A stretch of 64,000 bases of DNA from an uncultured Blautia sp. (GTDB lineage Bacteria; Bacillota; Clostridia; Lachnospirales; Lachnospiraceae), in NCBI GenBank assembly GCA_900541985.1, contig UQLX01000008.1:1-64000 (forward strand), in the 5' to 3' direction. Position numbers and translations under genes: made by a program. This document shows, piece after piece, positions 57,958 through 64,000 of the stretch; position 1 is the stretch's first letter; every line of letters begins with the position of its first letter. The notes beneath the pieces were generated by a model. It saw only the letters and a list, made by a program, of their open reading frames with translations. It did not search any database and was not told the origin of the DNA.

Positions 57958-58557
57958 TCAAAAAATTTTCAGACTCTTCATCAGCACTTCCATTACAGGT
58001 GGATTACACCAGGTTTCCAAAAGGATTCCTCCCAGAATACAAAGACCGCAAAGCAGGACCGCTGTTACATATCTGGAAACCTGAGGCAGCAGAAGCCCCC
58101 GATTTCTCCATATTTCTGACGATTGCTGAAACACCAGACGGAACATCCGGAAAAATCCGGGAAAGTAAAGCAGATACTGCGGAAACATTGCACCGATTCC
58201 AATCACTCCTCCCTGAAGTCCAAACTGAAGAATCGATACCGTCATAAGTACTCCTGTCTGAAATCCCATATACAATGCCCCCATTAATGCCAGAGGAACG
58301 CCAAAGACAGAAACACCGCAAAAAGCCCCTATAAAATAAGCACTGCCCCGCATCCTCAGTACCCTCATAAAGTAAGCTCCTTTTTCCAGATTTTTGTCTG
58401 ATATTGCAGACAGAAGATATAGGGACGCTACTGTTTTTTGTCGCCACTCAAGTTTCCAGATTAAATTTGGAAATAAGGTCCCGGCAAGGAAGCCTGCCAC
58501 AAATATCCATCCTACGGGAAGACTCCCTTTTTCATGTATATACATTCTGTTTTTCAT
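57958..58557 (-). CDS. spoIIM: Stage II sporulation protein M
   Basis: 199 residues, five membrane helices. Starts with MKNRMYIHEKGSLPVGWIFVAGFLAG; later FCGVSVFGVPLALMGALYMGFQTGVLM and GAMFPQYLLYFPGF, as in SpoIIM. With SpoIID and SpoIIP it drives septal peptidoglycan removal and engulfment of the forespore, and supports that the organism forms spores. GAGGAT precedes the ATG closely. 161 bases, with no visible gene, separate it from xerD. Confidence 0.9.
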   Translation of the reverse strand: MKNRMYIHEKGSLPVGWIFVAGFLAGTLFPNLIWKLEWRQKTVASLYLLSAISDKNLEKGAYFMRVLRMRGSAYFIGAFCGVSVFGVPLALMGALYMGFQTGVLMTVSILQFGLQGGVIGIGAMFPQYLLYFPGFFRMFRLVFQQSSEIWRNRGLLLPQVSRYVTAVLLCGLCILGGILLETWCNPPVMEVLMKSLKIF

Positions 58558-58648
58558 ATCCTCACCCTGTACCAGTTTACTTGTACCATACTCAAATTAT
58601 ACCTGATGAAAAGAAAAACACTCTTATACATGTTTAAATACCGCAAAA

Positions 58649-58676
58649 AGCCGTGTGAAATTTCTTTCACACGGCT
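58649..58676 (-). terminator. rny terminator
   Basis: A perfect 12-bp stem AGCCGTGTGAAA (58649-58660) with TTTCACACGGCT (58665-58676), TTTTTG following on the minus strand. Confidence 0.85.
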
Positions 58677-58719
58677 TATATACTTCATAAAACAAACTAT
58701 GGTGCACGACCTGTCAGAA

Positions 58720-60279
58720 TTATTTCGCATAGTCTACAGCTCTGCTCTCCCGGATCACATTAACCTTGATCTGTCCAGGATATTCCAGTTCAGCTTCTAT
58801 CTGTTTGGCAATATCCCTTGCCAGCAGAACCATATCAGCATCTGTCACGTGTTCCGGTACGACCATTACACGGATCTCCCTGCCTGCCTGAATAGCAAAT
58901 GACTTATCTACACCTTTAAATTCACTGGTGATATCTTCCAGCTGTTTCAGTCTGTTCGTATAAGTTTCCAGAGTCTCTCTTCTGGCACCTGGTCTTGCTG
59001 CTGAAATTGCGTCAGCGGCCTGAACGATACATGCTACAAGAGATTCCGGCTCCACATCACCATGATGGGATGCAACTGTATTGATCACAACAGCAGACTC
59101 TTTGTATTTCTTACAAAGATCCACACCAATCTGGATATGAGATCCTTCAACTTCATGATCAATCGATTTACCAATATCGTGAAGGAGACCGGCACGCTTT
59201 GCCATACGGACATCCACTCCTACCTCTCCGGCAATAATTCCGGAAAGCTGCGCTACTTCAATAGAATGCTTCAACGCATTCTGTCCATAGCTGGAACGGA
59301 ATTTCATACGTCCAAGAAGCTTCAGAAGTTCCGGATGGATACCATGCACCCCAACATCCATGGCAGCATTTTCTCCGTCTTCACGAATCTGTGCTTCCAC
59401 TTCCTTCTGGGCTTTTTCCACCATCTCTTCGATTCTGGCCGGATGAATACGTCCGTCCACGATCAGCTTCTCAAGGGCAACTCTGGCTACTTCTCTGCGG
59501 ATAGGATCAAATGCAGAAAGCACAACAGCCTCAGGAGTGTCGTCGATGATCAGATCCACACCTGTCAGTGTTTCCAGTGTACGGATATTACGTCCTTCGC
59601 GTCCGATAATTCTACCCTTCATTTCATCGCTTGGGAGCTGTACAACAGAAATTGTTGTTTCTGATACATGATCCACTGCACATTTCTGAATGGCATTGAC
59701 TACATATTCCTTGGCTTTTTTTCCTGCTTCTTCCTTGGCACGGCTTTCAAGTTCCTTATAAAGTCTTGCCACATCCACCTTGACATCATCTTCTACAGTT
59801 TTAAGAAGTTCGTCTTTTGCCTGTTCGGAGGTCAGACCGGAAATTCTTTCCAGTTCCTGTACTCCTTTCTGTTCAAGCTCGTCTACTTTCTTTTCTCTTT
59901 TTTGCAGTTCAGCAGCTTTTGCTGTGCATTCAGTCTCACGCTTCTCTACGATGTCCGCCTTTTTATCCACGGACTCTTCCTTGGATAAAACACGTCTCTC
60001 ATACTTTTGCAGCTCATTTCTGCGTTCCTTGGTTTCTTTCTCCAGTTCATTTTTTGTACGGAGAGATTCTTCCTTCACTTCCAATAAAGCTTCTCTTTTT
60101 TTCGTTTCAGCAGTTTTTAAAGCTTCATCTATGATGCTTCTTGCTCTGTCTTCTGCTGTGCCGACAACCTCGGCATCTTTTTTTGCCTTATTCTCGACAG
60201 CAAACTTGCAAGTAAGAGGAACCGCAATAAGCAGTGTGACCACTACAGCGACAATTACACTTACAATGATAGTTGTCAC
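58720..60279 (-). CDS. rny: Ribonuclease Y
   Basis: 519 residues: N-terminal membrane anchor (IIVSVIVAVVVTLLIAVPLTC), a long coiled coil (about residues 25-200, rich in E/K/R/A), KH domain (GRIIGREGRNIRTLETLTGVDLIIDD) and HD domain (LLHDIGKSIDHEVEGSH). It initiates mRNA decay at the membrane. The start codon is GTG (60277-60279) 8 bases after AAGGAGG. It has its own promoter and terminator. Confidence 0.96.
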   Translation of the reverse strand: MTTIIVSVIVAVVVTLLIAVPLTCKFAVENKAKKDAEVVGTAEDRARSIIDEALKTAETKKREALLEVKEESLRTKNELEKETKERRNELQKYERRVLSKEESVDKKADIVEKRETECTAKAAELQKREKKVDELEQKGVQELERISGLTSEQAKDELLKTVEDDVKVDVARLYKELESRAKEEAGKKAKEYVVNAIQKCAVDHVSETTISVVQLPSDEMKGRIIGREGRNIRTLETLTGVDLIIDDTPEAVVLSAFDPIRREVARVALEKLIVDGRIHPARIEEMVEKAQKEVEAQIREDGENAAMDVGVHGIHPELLKLLGRMKFRSSYGQNALKHSIEVAQLSGIIAGEVGVDVRMAKRAGLLHDIGKSIDHEVEGSHIQIGVDLCKKYKESAVVINTVASHHGDVEPESLVACIVQAADAISAARPGARRETLETYTNRLKQLEDITSEFKGVDKSFAIQAGREIRVMVVPEHVTDADMVLLARDIAKQIEAELEYPGQIKVNVIRESRAVDYAK

Positions 60280-60326
60280 AGGAGCACCTCCTTATTTAGT
60301 TTTCATTGTACAAATACAACAATACA

Positions 60327-60355
60327 AGTTTAGCTGTTTTTGAGAAATCTGTCAA
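60327..60355 (-). promoter_or_regulatory. rny promoter
   Basis: Minus strand TTGACA (60350-60355), 17-base spacer, TAAACT (60327-60332), 48 bases before the GTG start. Confidence 0.65.
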
Positions 60356-60396
60356 GTTTTTCTACCTATTTGTTATCATTTATTTTTTATATACAA

Positions 60397-60900
60397 TCAC
60401 TGCCACCGGCTCTGTCCGGAATATACAACTGTAATTTCCATCTCCTCCAGTACCGCAGAAATATCACATGACCGGAAGCCCCTCCGCAAAAGGAATCCAT
60501 ACAGACGGCGCATTGCCTTTTCGTCCAGTTCTGTACCCGGTGTGTATTTTTTTTCCACTGTTTTTTTCAGGATTTCCCGCTCGTCCGGCTCCTCCAGATC
60601 AGACGTCTCTTCCCAGGCCTTCTCTGCTGTTTCTCTGTCAATTCCTTTGTGCAGAAGTTCCTGAAATATCCTCTGTCTGCTTTTTTCATGGATACGGTAT
60701 GAGATGTAATTATGCGCATACCGGAAATCGTCAAGATATCCGTAATCCTTCACATAGGCAACTGCATACTCTGCCGTTTTCTGCGAAAAACCTGCCTGTA
60801 TCAGGCGCTCCATAAGTCCCTTTTCTGTCCTGTCCATCCGTTCCAGAAGCCTCATGGCTTTTTTACAGGCCTGTTTCTCTTCCTCCTGCATTTCCCTCAT
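60397..60900 (-). CDS. recX: RecA regulator RecX
   Basis: 167 residues, three-helix repeats of the RecX family: AMRLLERMDRTEKGLMERLIQAGFSQKTAEYAVAYVKDYGYLDD, YAHNYISYRIHEKSRQRIFQELLHKGID, and KAMRRLYGFLLRRGF. It binds RecA filaments and limits their growth. It begins 8 bases after recA, with no strong ribosome site of its own, so it depends on recA translation. Confidence 0.92.
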   Translation of the reverse strand: MREMQEEEKQACKKAMRLLERMDRTEKGLMERLIQAGFSQKTAEYAVAYVKDYGYLDDFRYAHNYISYRIHEKSRQRIFQELLHKGIDRETAEKAWEETSDLEEPDEREILKKTVEKKYTPGTELDEKAMRRLYGFLLRRGFRSCDISAVLEEMEITVVYSGQSRWQ

Positions 60901-60908
60901 CTCAGATC

Positions 60909-61967
60909 TTACAGAAGCTCGTCCGCATCATCTGAAACTGCTTCCGCTACTGTATTCTCCATTTCTTCCTCTGGAAGAAGCTGATACTGGATCCTGACCT
61001 TTTTTTCTATCTCTTCGCAGATTTCCGGATGATCCTTCAGATATACCTTGACATTCTCGCGTCCCTGTCCGATTTTTTCTCCCTGATAGGAATACCATGC
61101 ACCGCTCTTGTTTACAACCCCACATTCTGATGCCAGATCCAGAATCTCTCCCTCTCTGGAGATTCCTGTTCCAAACATAATGTCAAACTCTGCCTGTTTG
61201 AAAGGCGGAGCAACCTTATTTTTCACAACCTTGACCTTGGTATGGCTTCCGACCATTTCACCGCTCTGCTTCAGGGTCTCACCTCTTCTTACGTCAAGTC
61301 GTACGGAAGCATAAAACTTCAGTGCCCGTCCTCCTGTTGTGGTCTCAGGATTTCCAAACATAACCCCCACCTTCTCACGAAGCTGGTTGATAAAGATCAC
61401 CACACAGTTAGAACGGCTTATCACCGCCGTAAGCTTACGAAGTGCCTGAGACATCAGACGGGCATGAAGTCCCACATGACTGTCTCCCATCTCGCCTTCA
61501 ATTTCCGCCTTGGGAACAAGGGCTGCCACAGAGTCTACGATTACAATGTCCACAGCGCCGGACCGCACCATGGTCTCGGTGATCTCAAGCGCCTGCTCTC
61601 CATTATCCGGCTGGGAGATATAGAGATTATCAATATCCACACCGATATTTTTAGCATAAACAGGATCCAGGGCATGCTCTGCATCGATAAAACCGGCAAT
61701 TCCGCCCCTCTTCTGCACTTCTGCCACCATATGCAGAGCAACTGTGGTCTTACCACTGGACTCCGGTCCGTAGATTTCCACAATACGTCCCTTGGGAACA
61801 CCGCCTACTCCAAGGGCAATGTCCAGTCCCAGAGAACCTGTCGGTACTGCTTCAACCTGCATATGGGCACCAGACTCTCCCAGTTTCATAACCGATCCCT
61901 TACCGTACTGCTTCTCAATATGTCCAAGCGCTGCTTCCAGCGCCTTCTGCTTCTCTTCATTCAACAT
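60909..61967 (-). CDS. recA: Recombinase A
   Basis: 352 residues: ALGHIEKQYGKGSVMKLGE, Walker A EIYGPESSGKTTVALHM, VIVDSVAALVPKAEIEGE, loop-1/2 regions GVMFGNPETTTGGRALKFYASVRLD, and an acidic C-terminus. Central to recombination and SOS induction. AAGGAG lies about 11 bases before the ATG. A LexA box lies 39 bases upstream of the start. Confidence 0.97.
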   Translation of the reverse strand: MLNEEKQKALEAALGHIEKQYGKGSVMKLGESGAHMQVEAVPTGSLGLDIALGVGGVPKGRIVEIYGPESSGKTTVALHMVAEVQKRGGIAGFIDAEHALDPVYAKNIGVDIDNLYISQPDNGEQALEITETMVRSGAVDIVIVDSVAALVPKAEIEGEMGDSHVGLHARLMSQALRKLTAVISRSNCVVIFINQLREKVGVMFGNPETTTGGRALKFYASVRLDVRRGETLKQSGEMVGSHTKVKVVKNKVAPPFKQAEFDIMFGTGISREGEILDLASECGVVNKSGAWYSYQGEKIGQGRENVKVYLKDHPEICEEIEKKVRIQYQLLPEEEMENTVAEAVSDDADELL

Positions 61968-62005
61968 TCTTCTGTTTCTCCTTGTCTTTCTGTTTTCCCA
62001 TCTTC

Positions 62006-62019
62006 CAAACCTATGTTCG
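62006..62019 (-). promoter_or_regulatory. LexA (SOS) box of recA
   Basis: On the minus strand CGAACATAGGTTTG, 13 of 14 positions to the Gram-positive consensus CGAACRNRYGTTYG. It lies about 15-20 bases past candidate -10 boxes (TAGCAT at 62034-62039 or TATAAT at 62039-62044), the usual location in recA genes. Confidence 0.75.
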
Positions 62020-62039
62020 TGTTTTCTTCTTACATGCTA

Positions 62040-62834
62040 TTATAAATTTCTATTATTGTCAAGTAAAACTTTTCGACAACGGAACATTTGTTTCTTCGAC
62101 AAAAAGAGCAGAATCAGTCCTGCCGCAAAGACAAAAAGGCTGATAAACTGAGATGTGGACAGTGTGCCCACACTTCCCCGTATCAGATCTCCTCTGAAAA
62201 ATTCCAGTATAAAACGTCCGGTGCTGTAAAATACCATATACCACGCGGCAACCTCTCCGTCCGCTTTTTTTCTCCGTGCAATACAGATCAGCACTGCAAA
62301 ATGTATGAAATCCAGAATACTGGAATAAATCTGGGTCGGTATAAGCGCCGCACCATTCGGTGCAAAATCCGACTCATGGAACGTGATCGAAGGCCATCCT
62401 CCGGTTTCTTTCCCATAGCAGCAGCCGGCCAGAAGACAGCCGATCCGTCCAAACCCCTGAGCCAGCGCTACAGAGGGGATCACCAGGTCAAAATATTCCA
62501 GAAAACATATTTTCTTTATACGACAGTACAGACCACCTGCCGCAATGCCTCCCAGAATCCCTCCATAAACCACGAATCCGTCTGCCATCGTTCCAAAAAT
62601 AATGCCCGGTTCTGAAACGATCTCCCTCCATTCGGTAATCCAGAACAAAATCTTTGCTCCCAGGAAACCACCCAGGAGACACCAGATCATGAGAAAAAAT
62701 ACATGATCTGTATCCGCCTTATATTTTCGTGCACGGTACTCTGCGGTAAACCATCCGGTCAGTACTCCCAGAGCGATCATAAATCCATAACCATATACCG
62801 TAAACGGTCCAATGGTAAAAAGTTCATTTTTCAC
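62040..62834 (-). CDS. lgt: Prolipoprotein diacylglyceryl transferase family protein
   Basis: 264 residues, seven membrane helices: FTIGPFTVYGYGFMIALGVLTGW, RARKYKADTDHVFFLMIWCLLGGFLGAKI, VVYGGILGGIAAGGLY, and GRIGCLLAGCCYGKETGGW, then YSTGRFILEFFRGD. Lgt adds diacylglycerol to lipoprotein cysteines. The canonical GRIGNFINxE signature reads GRIGCLLAGCCYG here, the variant common in a clostridial Lgt-like group, so it may be the main Lgt or a paralogue. The start codon is GTG (62832-62834), GGAGG 7 bases upstream; it overlaps the arginase-fold gene by 11 bases. Confidence 0.85.
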   Translation of the reverse strand: MKNELFTIGPFTVYGYGFMIALGVLTGWFTAEYRARKYKADTDHVFFLMIWCLLGGFLGAKILFWITEWREIVSEPGIIFGTMADGFVVYGGILGGIAAGGLYCRIKKICFLEYFDLVIPSVALAQGFGRIGCLLAGCCYGKETGGWPSITFHESDFAPNGAALIPTQIYSSILDFIHFAVLICIARRKKADGEVAAWYMVFYSTGRFILEFFRGDLIRGSVGTLSTSQFISLFVFAAGLILLFLSKKQMFRCRKVLLDNNRNL

Positions 62835-63585
62835 GGGAATCCCTCCAGTCTTTCCATATTGTCAGCAATCTGCCGTTACCCGGATCATTAAGCTTTTCCA
62901 TTTCCGGACGCGTCCCTTCTCCGCATACATCCATTCCCAGAATTTCTCTGCATCCGGCAGCTTCTCTCAGATATTCCTCCAGCTCGTCCAGTCTCATATC
63001 ACCCTGACTCCAGTCTGTAGCAGCATCCTCCGTACACAGTACGTCCTTATCCACAGAAATATATACCGGAAGTTCCCGGGGGATCTCCCGGAAAAAATTC
63101 AGCAGAGTTTCTTTTTTCTCCGTTCTGAGAGCTTCTCTTGACAGAAACCGGATTTTTTTGCCGGATACCGGAGTTGTCTGGTCAAAAGCCTCCTGATCTG
63201 GTCCTGCAAGAATCAGTTCCTGCAAAAAAGGAAGCGTTTCCAGCGCCTCTGCCGCCCAGCCGCCGCAGGACAGAAGGTCTCCAAAGGCCGGAGGCTGCAT
63301 ATCCGTATGATTGTCCAGCAAAAGAAGACAGAATGGCTTCCTGATTTTTTTCAGCCATAAGAGACTGACATAATGATAGTTTCCGGAATCAAGGAAGTGT
63401 ATTCCCTGTACCGGAAGCTCCCGAATCAGGTTCTCCAGAGTTTCCAGCGCCTCCTCATCACAATAGCAGCTGCATCCGGAAAGTTCCTGTACCTCCAGCC
63501 AGGAAATGTTTTCTCCGCGATAAAACTGCTGTTCCTTATAAGTACCTGTAAAATTCATCAAAATTATATCATTCTTTTTTTCCAT
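62824..63585 (-). CDS. Arginase-fold (ureohydrolase) protein
   Basis: 253 residues. Metal-binding residues of the arginase/agmatinase fold are visible: HFLDSGNYHYVS, LLLDNHTDMQPP (Asp, His, Asp), YISVDKDVLC (Asp, Asp) and GMDVCGEG near the end. The protein is short for arginase and the first His motif (GGDHS) is replaced by DSGNYHY, so the substrate may differ from arginine. Overlaps lgt by 11 bases and is the first gene of that pair. Ribosome site weak. Confidence 0.75.
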   Translation of the reverse strand: MEKKNDIILMNFTGTYKEQQFYRGENISWLEVQELSGCSCYCDEEALETLENLIRELPVQGIHFLDSGNYHYVSLLWLKKIRKPFCLLLLDNHTDMQPPAFGDLLSCGGWAAEALETLPFLQELILAGPDQEAFDQTTPVSGKKIRFLSREALRTEKKETLLNFFREIPRELPVYISVDKDVLCTEDAATDWSQGDMRLDELEEYLREAAGCREILGMDVCGEGTRPEMEKLNDPGNGRLLTIWKDWRDSREK

Positions 63586-63656
63586 AGAGCCATCTTACCA
63601 TGAACCGATCCCTCGCGCAAGATTTTGTGTCCGCCTCAGATTTCCCGGCGAACAAA

Positions 63657-63688
63657 AACCGGGAAATCTGCGCACAGCTTTCCCGGTT
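63657..63688 (-). terminator. Terminator of the fba gene
   Basis: AACCGGGAAA (63657-63666) and TTTCCCGGTT (63679-63688), perfect 10-bp stem, TTTTTG following on the minus strand. Confidence 0.8.
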
Positions 63689-63725
63689 CTCTCTGATCTG
63701 TTTAATAAAGTCTGTCCTGTCTGAT

Positions 63726-64000
63726 TCAGGCCTTGCCGATGGATCCAAACAGCTCCATTTTTTCTTTTACAGTCGCTTTGATTGCCTCAAATCCAGGCGC
63801 AAGAAGCTTACGCGGGTCGTAGCCCTTACCCTGCTGATCCTTGCCTGCTTCGATATACTCGCGTGTAGCTGCTGCAAAAGAGAGCTGACACTCTGTATTT
63901 ACATTGATCTTGGAAACACCGAGGTCAATTGCTTTTTTGATCATGTCAGCCGGAATTCCTGTGCCGCCATGAAGTACCAGAGGCATATCGCCTGTAAGCT
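63726..64000 (-). CDS. fba: Class II fructose-bisphosphate aldolase (3' end only)
   Basis: The last 91 codons; the gene continues past the right edge. PLVLHGGTGIP (His zinc ligand and substrate loop), DLGVSKINVNTECQLSFA (NVNT, substrate phosphate) and the C-terminal YDPRKLLAPGFEAIKATVKEKMELFG are diagnostic for the class II aldolase of the fructose-bisphosphate group. Cleaves fructose-1,6-bisphosphate. The internal ATG at 63984-63986 is not the start: the frame remains open with LTGD before it. Confidence 0.93.
   Translation of the reverse strand, partial: LTGDMPLVLHGGTGIPADMIKKAIDLGVSKINVNTECQLSFAAATREYIEAGKDQQGKGYDPRKLLAPGFEAIKATVKEKMELFGSIGKA

Noticed and set aside
1..64000. CRISPR array or prophage
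   Set aside because: No regularly spaced repeats, cas genes or phage structural genes; the only tyrosine recombinase is XerD-like in a housekeeping setting.

Overview
The window looks like chromosomal DNA from an anaerobic, spore-forming member of the Clostridia, most likely Lachnospiraceae of the Blautia/Ruminococcus gut type. The evidence is strong AGGAGG-type ribosome sites with some GTG/TTG starts, sporulation genes (spoIIM, a SpoVB-like flippase), a gap-pgk-tpi-gpmI glycolytic block, rny-recX-recA-lgt housekeeping order, and families typical of that group: DUF951, DUF2284, DUF3343, CD1871A-type CXXC protein, and a selenium-metabolism YedF/LysR locus. The genus call is inference; no search was run.

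Layout. 1-290: two near-consensus promoters pointing off the left edge, plus a terminator. 0.3-3.5 kb: ECF S component, DUF2284 protein, an SdpI/SdpR pair with a perfect palindromic operator, and a decapitated AraC regulator. 3.46-4.38 kb: a scar holding an internal piece of glycogen phosphorylase fused to both neighbours. 4.3-12.5 kb: a leftward carbohydrate ABC system (binding protein, two permeases, no ATPase) followed by a YesN/YesM-type two-component system and a second, lipoprotein binding protein. 12.6-15.2 kb: DUF308, DUF951, sirtuin, sortase B. 15.3-18.7 kb: initiator tRNA, a TlpA/CXXC/4Fe-4S membrane redox operon, an RsgI-like protein and a small secreted Cys-rich protein. 18.9-25.6 kb: an XRE-AlaA aminotransferase fusion, then a topB-brnQ-Lon-like ATPase operon. 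25.7-33.2 kb: response regulator, lipid kinase, glycosyltransferase, mutY, sfsA, HAD phosphatase, L,D-transpeptidase.

33.4-42 kb: glycolysis (gpmI, tpiA, pgk, gap) interrupted by homoserine dehydrogenase and a divergent LysR/PLP-decarboxylase pair in which both genes are frameshifted. 42-45 kb: PHP phosphatase and an amylosucrase-like GH13. 45-49.3 kb: a decaying selenium-associated locus (cysteine desulfurase family protein, frameshifted dehydratase activase, DUF3343, YedF, shortened 2-hydroxyacyl-CoA dehydratase-type reductase, LysR). 49.4-54.3 kb: P-type ATPase and the iscR-nifS-nifU operon with an operator over its -10 box. 54.3-64 kb: SpoVB-like flippase, DAHP synthase behind a duplicated leader, xerD, spoIIM, rny, recX, recA (with a LexA box), Lgt-family protein, arginase-fold protein, and the 3' end of class II aldolase.

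The main theme is selective decay. Every damaged gene is accessory (AraC, glycogen phosphorylase, LysR, decarboxylase, activase, reductase), while all housekeeping genes read intact. The three single-base frameshifts can each be explained by loss of one A from an A run, so sequencing error must be excluded before decay is concluded. The most unusual intact items are the XRE-AlaA fusion with an internal ribosome site, the protease-less Lon-like ATPase with an altered Walker B motif, and the tandemly duplicated aroF leader.
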